A DNA stretch of 64,000 nt from Kastovskya adunca ATA6-11-RM4 (GTDB taxonomy: Bacteria; Cyanobacteriota; Cyanobacteriia; Cyanobacteriales; Coleofasciculaceae). The stretch is taken from positions 62,001-126,000 of the forward strand of contig JAHHHJ010000010.1 of NCBI GenBank assembly GCA_019359445.1, in the 5' to 3' direction. The translations under genes and the position numbers were made by a program. The notes under the pieces were generated by a model. The model was not told the origin of the DNA and did no database searches. It saw nothing but the letters and a program-made list of their open reading frames with translations. Positions 7,665 through 15,060 of the stretch are shown here, one piece after another. Each line of letters opens with the position of its first letter. The stretch's first letter is position 1.

Positions 7665-9179
7665 ATGCCATCTTCTTCAGATTTTTCTCAGTCGCAAGCA
7701 CCGCTGTTAGAGGCGTTGCAGACCTTGGCACGTAAGTCTCACGCACCGTTTTATGCTCCAGGACACAAGCGAGGACAGGGAATTCACCAGCCGTTAGCCC
7801 AATTGCTAGGGACATCGGTGTTTCCAGCGGATTTGCCGGAATTGCCAGAGTTAGATAACTTGTTTGCGCCCCTAGGAGTAATTAAGGAGGCGCAGCAATT
7901 AGCAGCAGAGGCGTTTGGGGCGGAACAAACCTGGTTTTTAGTCAACGGCTCCACTTGTGGAATCATGGCGGCAATTCTGGCAACCTGCGGCACGGGGGAC
8001 AAAATCATTCTGCCGCGTAACATTCATCAATCAGCGATCGCGGGACTGATTCTTTCCGGTGCGCTACCCGTTTTTATCAACCCAGAATACGATCCAGGGC
8101 TGGATATTGCCCACAGCATTACCCCTGGTACTGTCGCGGCTGCCCTCTCCCAGCATCCGGATGCGAAAGCAGTGATGATGCTTTACCCAACCTACTACGG
8201 CGTCTGCGGGAATATTGAGGCGATCGCGCAACTTGTCCATCAATACGATATCCCCCTCCTCGTAGACGAAGCTCACGGGCCCCACTTTGCCTTTCACCCC
8301 GATTTACCCCCCTCCGCTTTGTCTGTTGGGGCAGATTTGAGCGTGCAATCGAGTCATAAGGTATTAGGGGCAATGACGCAAGCTTCGATGCTGCACGTTC
8401 AGGGAGACTTAATCGATCGCGATCGCCTCAGTAAAGCCTTGCAACTCGTGCAGACTACCAGTCCCAGTTACTTGCTTTTGGCGTCCTTGGATGCTGCACG
8501 TCAGCAAATGGCACTCTACGGTGATCAGCTGATGGCAAGAACACTACATTTGGCTGATGATGCTAGAGCCAAAATCAGCCAAATCCCCGGTTTATCGGTG
8601 CTAAATGCGGTCAAAACCTCCGGTTTTGTTGCCCTCGACCGCACAAGGTTAACTGTAACGGTGAGTAACTTAGGGCTAAATGGGTTTGAAGCCGATGAAA
8701 TTCTCAACCATCAACTGGGTGTCACTGCCGAGTTGCCCTCGCTGCGCCATTTGACCTTTATTATTAGCCTTGGCAATACCAGCGCCGATATCGACCAGCT
8801 TGTTCAAGCCTTTACCCATTTAAGTGAAAAATATTGGGGAACAGTGGTACAAACAGGTTGGCAGGAGGTCTTCCGCAAGTGGAAGACAGAACTACTATAC
8901 GTTCATCCCGCATCCTTCCTCCTTTGTCCGCCGCTTTCTCCCCGTAAGGCATTTTTTGCCGCCACCGAAACCCTACCCATCGAACAAGCGAGCGATCGCA
9001 TCAGCGCTGAAACTATTTGTCCTTACCCACCAGGAATCCCTGCCCTAATGCCAGGGGAACTGATTACCCCAGCGGCTTTAGAGTACTTGCAGCAAATTAT
9101 CGACCTTGGGGGCAGCATTACAGGCTCTAGCGATCCCAGTTTGCAAACCCTGAAAGTGGTGCAAGTAAGTAATGAGTGA
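7665..9179 (+). CDS. PLP-dependent Orn/Lys/Arg decarboxylase (aminotransferase fold I)
   Basis: The 504-residue protein matches the shorter Gram-positive-type Orn/Lys/Arg decarboxylase family. It shows the N-terminal FYAPGHKRGQG motif (residues 29-39), the cofactor-binding LVDEAHGPHF with aspartate 201, and the Schiff-base lysine in SSHKVLGAMTQAS (K232). A C-terminal domain follows from about residue 380. Members decarboxylate arginine, lysine or ornithine to polyamines or their precursors; which substrate is used cannot be read from the sequence. The start ATG at 7665 gives the expected N-terminus. It is followed 47 bp later by the promoter of the RlaP-like gene, so it is probably a single-gene unit. 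Confidence 0.9.
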   Translation: MPSSSDFSQSQAPLLEALQTLARKSHAPFYAPGHKRGQGIHQPLAQLLGTSVFPADLPELPELDNLFAPLGVIKEAQQLAAEAFGAEQTWFLVNGSTCGIMAAILATCGTGDKIILPRNIHQSAIAGLILSGALPVFINPEYDPGLDIAHSITPGTVAAALSQHPDAKAVMMLYPTYYGVCGNIEAIAQLVHQYDIPLLVDEAHGPHFAFHPDLPPSALSVGADLSVQSSHKVLGAMTQASMLHVQGDLIDRDRLSKALQLVQTTSPSYLLLASLDAARQQMALYGDQLMARTLHLADDARAKISQIPGLSVLNAVKTSGFVALDRTRLTVTVSNLGLNGFEADEILNHQLGVTAELPSLRHLTFIISLGNTSADIDQLVQAFTHLSEKYWGTVVQTGWQEVFRKWKTELLYVHPASFLLCPPLSPRKAFFAATETLPIEQASDRISAETICPYPPGIPALMPGELITPAALEYLQQIIDLGGSITGSSDPSLQTLKVVQVSNE

Positions 9180-9226
9180 TTGACGGATCGGAATTTATTT
9201 TGGCAGATTTCCTCATAACTTAATAC

Positions 9227-9256
9227 TTGGCACAAGCAATGCTATCTAGGTATAAT
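9227..9256 (+). promoter_or_regulatory. Sigma-70-type promoter for the RlaP-like gene
   Basis: TTGGCA at 9227-9232 and TATAAT at 9251-9256 are separated by 18 bp, an almost consensus housekeeping promoter. Transcription would start near 9263, inside the palindrome that follows, and about 90 nt before the ATG at 9353. Confidence 0.8.
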
Positions 9257-9259
9257 CAA

Positions 9260-9283
9260 TTTGTGTTACACGTGTAACACAAA
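9260..9283. promoter_or_regulatory. 24-bp perfect palindrome, probable operator
   Basis: Every base from 9260 to 9271 pairs with its partner from 9283 to 9272. The core is TGTTACACGTGTAACA. It begins 3 bp after the TATAAT box and covers the expected start point, the classic place for repressor binding. The half-site TGTTA-N6-TAACA has the geometry of CRP/FNR-type sites, but other dimeric regulators are equally possible. No regulator gene lies next to it. Confidence 0.75.
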
Positions 9284-9352
9284 CAGTTTTTGATACTCAG
9301 CAACTTCTGGCGCTGCCCGATAGAAGTTGCAAATTGTAGGGATTTGATAGCC

Positions 9353-10447
9353 ATGAACCGCCTTGAAGTAGAAGCCAGAACTATCCTCATCGCCTTGACA
9401 GGTTCCAGGGGCTACAGGCTAGCCACAGCCACCTCTGACTACGACTATCGCGGTGTTTTTATTGCTACCAAGCCTTATTACTTGGGATTTAGTCAGATTG
9501 AACAAAAAGACCGGGGATGGACAGAAGAACCGGGAAATTTTTCCTATTTATCTAAAGATACCTGTATTTATGAGTTGAAAAAGTTTCTGGAACTTTCAGC
9601 TAATAACAACCCAAATATTCTGGAACTGCTCTGGTTTAAAGACTACATTCACCTAACTGAAGTGGGTAGTATTTTGAGGCAGCATAAGCAGATGTTTCTC
9701 TCGAAAAAGGTGAAGCATACTTATGCGGGATACGGTTATGCTCAAATCAAAAAACTGGAGTCTCATCGCCACTGGTTACTTGACCCACCGCAGAAGAAAC
9801 CACAATCGGAAGATTTTGGTTTAATGCCCAAGCAATTGCTGAGTGTGAGCGAGCTTCATGCTTTTTTGAGCTACCTGTACCTGTTAGTTCAAAACCGGAT
9901 TCAGTTTCTGGAAGAATCCCAAGAATTGTATGAGTTACTGACGGCAAAAATTGATTTCAAAGGAGTTTTAAAACAATATCCGTTGCCAGAAGATACATTA
10001 GAATATACCAGGGAACTGACAAGTAGCTCCAAGGATTTCATCAAATTGCTACAAAAAAATCAGCAATATCACAATGCTGTTCGGGAGTATAAAAACTATC
10101 AGCAATGGAAGGAAAATCGCAATCCGGCGAGAGCAGCAATGGAAGCTAAGGTTGGCTACGATTGCAAATTTGCGATGCAAGCCATCCGTTTATTGAGAAC
10201 GGGGATTGAGATTTTAGAGACTCAAACTCTAATGGTTGACCGACGAGAAGCGGGTGATGCGGAGGAGTTGTTGGCGATTAAAAGGGGGGAATATAGCTAT
10301 GAAGAGGTAATGGCGATCGCCAATAATCTCTACAAAGAACTTGATAGCGCTTATGTTGCTTCTAAGTTACCCAAAAGTGTAGATAGAGAAGCCGTCAATC
10401 AACTTTGTATTGATTTAGTCTCAAAACAGGGATGGGGAGAAGGATGA
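9353..10447 (+). CDS. RlaP-type DNA polymerase beta-superfamily nucleotidyltransferase
   Basis: I start the gene at ATG 9353 (MNRLEVEARTILIALTGSRG), preceded by AGGGA about 9 nt upstream, giving 364 residues; a TTG at 9290 would only add unrelated residues. The catalytic signature GSRGYRLATATSDYD supplies the GS motif (G17, S18) and the D-x-D pair (D29, D31) of the polymerase beta nucleotidyltransferase fold. The sequence resembles COG3541 / PF10127, named RlaP and linked by comparative genomics to RNA-repair systems. The helical remainder has no other recognised domain. No RNA ligase or other repair partner is adjacent. The gene has its own strong promoter and palindromic operator. The 3' end runs into a tandem-repeat region that supplies the last codons. 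Confidence 0.8.
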   Translation: MNRLEVEARTILIALTGSRGYRLATATSDYDYRGVFIATKPYYLGFSQIEQKDRGWTEEPGNFSYLSKDTCIYELKKFLELSANNNPNILELLWFKDYIHLTEVGSILRQHKQMFLSKKVKHTYAGYGYAQIKKLESHRHWLLDPPQKKPQSEDFGLMPKQLLSVSELHAFLSYLYLLVQNRIQFLEESQELYELLTAKIDFKGVLKQYPLPEDTLEYTRELTSSSKDFIKLLQKNQQYHNAVREYKNYQQWKENRNPARAAMEAKVGYDCKFAMQAIRLLRTGIEILETQTLMVDRREAGDAEELLAIKRGEYSYEEVMAIANNLYKELDSAYVASKLPKSVDREAVNQLCIDLVSKQGWGEG

Positions 10448-10654
10448 AGGATAAAGGATGAAGTATGAAGTATGACGCGGGTTGATTGACAAAAGTTTTT
10501 TGTCCTCACTCTAAATCTGTCTCCCAGAGCGGAAGAGAGACTTTGAAGGATGAAGGATGAAGGATGAAGTATGAAGTATGAAATATGAAGCGGGTTGACT
10601 GACAAAAGTCTTTCGTCCTCACTCTAAATCTGTCTCCCACGGAAGAGAGACTTT
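10441..10654. repeat. Tandem duplication of a ~105-bp unit with heptamer repeats
   Basis: Two head-to-tail copies (10441-10544 and 10545-10654) each start with degenerate GGATGAA/AGTATGA heptamers, continue through CGGGTTGA(T/C)TGACAAAAG and end with CTCTAAATCTGTCTCCCA...GGAAGAGAGACTTT. They differ by several substitutions and by heptamer number. The first copy includes the final codons of the RlaP-like gene. Together with the following hairpin it fills the 345-bp gap 10448-10792; no gene is seen there. Confidence 0.85.
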
Positions 10655-10733
10655 AAGAACCCTCTATTGCTCTCTTTCCCCCTTCTATGGTTGGGGATGA
10701 GGGGTTAGATATTTGGGCAGAGGAAGTTGTAGG

Positions 10734-10766
10734 AGATCCCCGACTTCTCTAAGAAGTCGGGGATCT
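10734..10766. terminator. 14-bp perfect-stem hairpin between convergent genes
   Basis: AGATCCCCGACTTC pairs perfectly with GAAGTCGGGGATCT around a TCTAA loop. It lies between the RlaP-like gene (plus) and the Wzc-like gene (minus). It has no long T-tract, so it is either a bidirectional terminator or a member of the dispersed GATCCCCGACTTC palindromes that I recall from other cyanobacteria. Confidence 0.6.
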
Positions 10767-10792
10767 GAAGTGCTAATTAATTTGCAATCAAA

Positions 10793-13132
10793 TTAGCCCA
10801 TGCGTTTTTGCAACAGTTGTTTTGCCTTTTCTACTTCTGACTCTTGAGCGTAATACCGTTGATGGTAGTAGGAGGAGGTAGTGATGTGATTTTTGACACC
10901 GTTGGCGACTACACCTAAAACTGTGGCGCTAGAAAGTTTTAACCCATCTAAAGCTTGCATGATCGCTGAACGGTCGGTTCGACCGAGTCCTACGACCACA
11001 ACAACGCCATCGCTGTGTGCTGCCAAGAGTCGGCTGTCTGCCAAGCCGAGGAGGGGTGGGGTGTCATAAATCACCAGGTCAAAGACAGCGTGGAACTGCT
11101 CCATCAGATAGCCCATCTTCTTGGAGCAGAGCAGCCGCGTGGGGTCAGGAGGCAGTTGTCCCGCCGTGAGTACGTAGAGATGATCCCACATGGGTAAGCG
11201 CTGGATGGCTTGTTTGGCGGGAACTCCTGTGGCAATGACATTGCTCAGACCTTGGTGGTTTTCCAACTCCAAAATGTGATGAACTTGCGGACGTCGCAAA
11301 TCGGCATCAACTAGTAACACCCGTTGTCCCATGGCGGCGGCGGCTTGTGCCAAGTGGACAGCCGTAGTCGATTTACCATCGGCGGGGGTGGCGGAACTGA
11401 TCACCAAGGAGTGAACTGGGGTATCGCTGCCTAAGAACCGGATATTAGTATGCAGAGAGCGGAAGGCTTCCAGGAAGGGAGAGGCGTTGTACCATTGCAG
11501 TTGACGGCGGTTACCACGGGGGGCAGGATTATCAGCAACATTGCCCGTTTTGGACATTAACCCGGCAATGCTAGTTAACGATGTCATCTGACGCAGTTTT
11601 TTGTGGTAGGGGATAATGCCTAATAGGGGAAGTTTTGTAGTGTCTTTGAGTTCGTCGGGGGAGTGGAAAACGTTGTCTAGTCGCTCAATTAGTAAAGCCG
11701 CACCCATACCGAGTAATAAGCCTGCGATCGCGCCGAGAGTAAGATTGCGCTGAGTGTTTGGTGAGACGGGGAATTTGGGTTCTTGGGGTTTGAGGAGCAG
11801 TTGCCAGGGTAGTGCCTTTTGCGCCGCTTCGATTTCCAAGGTTTCTTGAACACCGAGAAAGCGGTTCAAACTCTCGGTGGCGACGCCAAGTTCCCGCTGC
11901 AAATCGGTGTAGCGGCGGGCAATGACGGGCATAAATTTAACTTGTTGCTCCAGACCACTTTGAGCGGTGGCGATCGCATTTTGACGTACTTGTAAAACTT
12001 TTAGCTGATTAGCTGAATTCACTAATTCCTGAGTCAACTGCAAGCGAATTGAACTAGGAGAAGTCGTTGAGACACCAGCGGTAGACAAATTCTGTCCTAA
12101 GGCATTCTGGGCTTCTTGTTGGAGCAGTGGCAGCAAATTTCGCTGTTGTTCCCGCAGTGCTTCGACGCTAGGGCTTTCTTCGGTGAAGCGAGCTAACTCA
12201 ATGGCAATTTTGGCTTCGACTTCTTGTAACTGGTTGAGCAAGCTTTGGTAGCGCGGGGCTTCACTTAAGGCGGCTGTCGCGATCGCTTGGTTGGGGGATA
12301 GATTGAGTTGGCGGGAAATTGTGGTGTAAAGAGTTTGGGTTTCTTGCAGTTCCACCTGAGTGGCTAATCGTTGCTGATCAATGGTACTGACCCGCTGCGA
12401 TAACTCGGTTGCTTGGTTTTCAGGGTCGAGGAGATTATACCGTTGGCGAAAGTCCTGCAAGTCTCCTTGGAGTTTGTCTACACGGGTTCGTAGGGTGGGG
12501 AGTTGAGCTTCAACAAACTTCAATCCTTGATTGACATTGAGCTGACGCTCGCGAAGTGAATATCGCAAGTACCCTTTTGCCACTTCGTGTAAAACAAATT
12601 GAACTTTTTTAGGGTCAGGATTGCGATAACTAACTTCGAGAATTTTGGTTTCTCCCAGTCGAGTAATTGTCAGACCGTTGCCACTCATCAGTTCATCGTA
12701 GGTGATGTTAGGGTAGCGAGTCTGAAGCTCCTCAATAATCGGCAACATCAGGTTAGAACTGCGTAAAACCTGAACTTGCGTCTCGTAATCTAAACTGGAG
12801 CCTTGCCGTTCTGGATTAACACCAGGAACTCCAGAGGTCAGTTGGTCTAGCTTACTTTCCCCTGCTACTGGCTCGACTAAGAGCTGAAACTTGCTTGCGT
12901 ACTGCGGGGTACGATTGAACGTCCAAAAAGCCACAGCGGAGGTAACGGCGATCGCTACCCCTGCAATCACTAGCGCCCGACGCCGCGCCACAACAACTAG
13001 TTGCCGCAAATTTAACTCATCAGCCGTGTCGGAAAACTGATTTTGGTACATAAGAGGCAATGACGGCACCGGGTTGCCATTTTTGCCGTTTCCATTCGAC
13101 GATAACGATCCTTGATTGTTGCCCGATTCCAT
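10793..13132 (-). CDS. Polysaccharide co-polymerase / BY-kinase (Wzc-like tyrosine autokinase)
   Basis: The 779-residue protein has a Wzz-type chain-length domain: a first membrane helix near residues 50-70 (ALVIAGVAIAVTSAVAFWTF), a long periplasmic coiled-coil region (about 180-420) and a second helix near 460-480. A cytoplasmic BY-kinase follows, with Walker A SATPADGKSTT (K587), Walker A' VLLVDADLRRP and the Walker B-like LVIYDTPPLLGLADS. The C-terminus carries clustered tyrosines (SSYYHQRYYAQ), the usual autophosphorylation tail. Such proteins control chain length and export of capsular or extracellular polysaccharide together with a Wza channel, which is the next gene on the same strand. 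Fusion of both domains in one chain is the proteobacterial layout. Confidence 0.95.
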   Translation of the reverse strand: MESGNNQGSLSSNGNGKNGNPVPSLPLMYQNQFSDTADELNLRQLVVVARRRALVIAGVAIAVTSAVAFWTFNRTPQYASKFQLLVEPVAGESKLDQLTSGVPGVNPERQGSSLDYETQVQVLRSSNLMLPIIEELQTRYPNITYDELMSGNGLTITRLGETKILEVSYRNPDPKKVQFVLHEVAKGYLRYSLRERQLNVNQGLKFVEAQLPTLRTRVDKLQGDLQDFRQRYNLLDPENQATELSQRVSTIDQQRLATQVELQETQTLYTTISRQLNLSPNQAIATAALSEAPRYQSLLNQLQEVEAKIAIELARFTEESPSVEALREQQRNLLPLLQQEAQNALGQNLSTAGVSTTSPSSIRLQLTQELVNSANQLKVLQVRQNAIATAQSGLEQQVKFMPVIARRYTDLQRELGVATESLNRFLGVQETLEIEAAQKALPWQLLLKPQEPKFPVSPNTQRNLTLGAIAGLLLGMGAALLIERLDNVFHSPDELKDTTKLPLLGIIPYHKKLRQMTSLTSIAGLMSKTGNVADNPAPRGNRRQLQWYNASPFLEAFRSLHTNIRFLGSDTPVHSLVISSATPADGKSTTAVHLAQAAAAMGQRVLLVDADLRRPQVHHILELENHQGLSNVIATGVPAKQAIQRLPMWDHLYVLTAGQLPPDPTRLLCSKKMGYLMEQFHAVFDLVIYDTPPLLGLADSRLLAAHSDGVVVVVGLGRTDRSAIMQALDGLKLSSATVLGVVANGVKNHITTSSYYHQRYYAQESEVEKAKQLLQKRMG

Positions 13133-13428
13133 CTTTCCCCCTAGCCTGATTGATTTGATTTAAGGAAAGCCTTTATAAGGATGAAGTGTGAAGTATGAAG
13201 GATGAAAGGAGTCGGTGAGTCGGAAAGAAAGTATGTTCGGCGAAGCCGTTGCTGTTCGCGCAGCGTGGCGTAGCCAAGGCTAGGATGAAGTATGAACGAT
13301 GAGGGGTTAGAGGTTCTACCCATTCCCTCATCCCCTCATCACCACATCTCCTCATCCCCTCATCACCCCCGCTCCCTATCATTAATTTCATCCTTCAGCC
13401 TTCATACTTCATACTTCATCCACTGCCT
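13133..13428. repeat. Spacer of short tandem repeats and a REP-like palindrome
   Basis: The 296-bp gap between the wza- and wzc-like genes is almost wholly repetitive. Both ends carry heptamers of the form (GGATGAA/AGTATGA)n, on opposite strands at the two ends, and the middle has CCCTCATC octamers. Around 13236-13281 a palindromic element GGCGAAGCC...GCGTGGCGTAGCC resembles common cyanobacterial dispersed repeats. No gene is seen. Confidence 0.75.
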
Positions 13429-14880
13429 TTAGCGAAAGATTCTAAAGAAGTTGAACAAAGAGAAAATCCCCCCTACGGGACTTAAAACCGTGCCTAATGT
13501 GTCTGAGAAACGGGCAATACCAGAGCGATTAACCACAATCACATCATTAGGACGGAGGGGAGGATTGGTTTGATCGTTGATTCCCTCTGTAAAATCTACT
13601 GAGACTTCACGTTTGTCAACCGTACCGTTAGGTTGCAGGCGAATCAGCTCTACCTCACCCTGACGCGCCCGATTGTTAAATCCTCCAGCCGCGAGGAGGG
13701 CTTGATTAAGTGGGGCATTCGCTGGCACTTCCACAATACCGGGGTCCTTGACTTCCCCCACAACATTGATTGTGATCACGGCTGCCGAAAAACTGGCTGA
13801 GGCTAACCGGGTTGCTTCTTCAGAACTGAGGGCGGTTGCCGTCGGTACAACAATTGTGTCTCCCTCCTGCAAAATTACGTCTTGCGATAGATCCCCTTCC
13901 CGCAAAAGTTGCCAAAGATCGACATCAATAGTTTTATCACTGCCATTTCTGGTAGGTCGGCGCACTTGAACTGAGCGAATATCAGCCGATTGGGTAATAC
14001 CGCCAGCGACTTGAATCGCTTGGGTAACTGTTGGTATTTCGTTGCTGCTCCCGCCACTGGTGCGGTCGGCACTGGTTGCTCCCGCCGAGGCTCCTGTTAC
14101 GGTGTAGGGACCGGGGCGAACAACTTCTCCCACTACAGCCACCTTCAGGGGTTGGGAAGCCTCTGCCGCAAAACTGGCATCAGCGAGTTGACGCATTTCG
14201 CCAGGATCAAAAGCTTCTGTTGTGGGAATGAACACCGAGTCTCCATCCCGCAAGGTAACATCTTGGCTGAGATTACCTCTCTGGCTCAAGTCCCAGAGAT
14301 TGACATTGAATGTTTGTTCGCCGCTACCTGGAGTGCGACGCCGGATTTCCACTTGTCGGACTGCTGCAGATTGGGTAATCCCGCCAGCTAGCTGAATGGC
14401 TTGCGTTACCGTGGGAAATTGTCTGCCGTCTGTGAGGGTGACGCTGTAAGAGCCGGGGCGATTAACTTCCCCCGCGACAGCAATTTTTAAGGGTCGGGGG
14501 GCGATTAGGGAAAGAGTGACGATGGGGCGTCGGACGTAGCGGGCGTAGCGGCTGGAAATCACATCGCTTGCCCTTTCGAGGGTGACTCCTTGGATGGGGA
14601 TGCTGCCGACGACGGGTAAGTTGAGGGTGCCATCAACTAAAACGGTGTACTCGCCGCTATATTCGGGGACATCAAAGATGTCTAGACGGAGGCGATCGCC
14701 GGCACCAAGGGTATAAGCATCTTCTGTTGGCGTACTATTGGTATTAACTTGACCAGACGCGGGGGAAAACGTAGGCACTTGAGCCATCCCTGGAAGCGGG
14801 ATGCCAACAACAACAAAGACTAGCAGGGTCAAGCCAATGATAGGTTGATTCGAGCGTCTTTTTAGACCAGCAGCAGCCAT
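13429..14880 (-). CDS. Wza-like outer-membrane polysaccharide export protein (SLBB)
   Basis: I place the start at ATG 14880 (MAAAGLKRRSNQPIIGLTLL), giving 483 residues with a Sec signal peptide ending near GIPLPGMAQ; upstream in-frame codons precede the signal peptide and look non-coding. After it come a polysaccharide-export domain (AYTLGAGDRLRLDIFDVPEY onward) and three SLBB domains, recognisable by GEVNRPGSY, GEVVRPGPY and GEVKDPGIV and by paired TVTQAIQ(L/V)AGGITQSA segments. The short hydrophobic tail LSPVGGIFSLFNFFRIFR may be the membrane-spanning helix of the outer-membrane channel. It pairs functionally with the downstream Wzc-like kinase on the same strand. The divergent SLH-protein gene shares its upstream region. 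Confidence 0.92.
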   Translation of the reverse strand: MAAAGLKRRSNQPIIGLTLLVFVVVGIPLPGMAQVPTFSPASGQVNTNSTPTEDAYTLGAGDRLRLDIFDVPEYSGEYTVLVDGTLNLPVVGSIPIQGVTLERASDVISSRYARYVRRPIVTLSLIAPRPLKIAVAGEVNRPGSYSVTLTDGRQFPTVTQAIQLAGGITQSAAVRQVEIRRRTPGSGEQTFNVNLWDLSQRGNLSQDVTLRDGDSVFIPTTEAFDPGEMRQLADASFAAEASQPLKVAVVGEVVRPGPYTVTGASAGATSADRTSGGSSNEIPTVTQAIQVAGGITQSADIRSVQVRRPTRNGSDKTIDVDLWQLLREGDLSQDVILQEGDTIVVPTATALSSEEATRLASASFSAAVITINVVGEVKDPGIVEVPANAPLNQALLAAGGFNNRARQGEVELIRLQPNGTVDKREVSVDFTEGINDQTNPPLRPNDVIVVNRSGIARFSDTLGTVLSPVGGIFSLFNFFRIFR

Positions 14881-15060
14881 AGTTTCACAGTCGAAAGGTT
14901 TCAAAAATCTTTTTCCGCTCACCTTAACACTAATTCCTTTAGATATAAATTGAACTTTTGGCAAGCAAGTTTGACTAAATCTTGTGTAAAATCCTGACAA
15001 ACTCGCTGTTGTCAGACGCAAATCAACGGCACAAAGTGCCAAAACCCAGGAGGCTTTATC
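14881..15060. promoter_or_regulatory. Divergent promoter region with strong Shine-Dalgarno
   Basis: This 180-bp region lies between the divergent wza-like and SLH genes. For the SLH gene an AGGAGG at 15048-15053 sits 7 nt before the ATG, an unusually complete ribosome-binding site for this window. A TGTGTAAAAT near 14983 could be an extended -10, but no confident -35 was found. Confidence 0.55.

Noticed and set aside
8064-8373. Minus-strand frames inside the decarboxylase gene
   Set aside because: They lie wholly inside a well-conserved gene and show no family character.
9260-9283. Palindrome as a terminator of the decarboxylase gene
   Set aside because: It lies directly after a near-consensus -10 box, has no loop and no T-tract, which fits an operator better.
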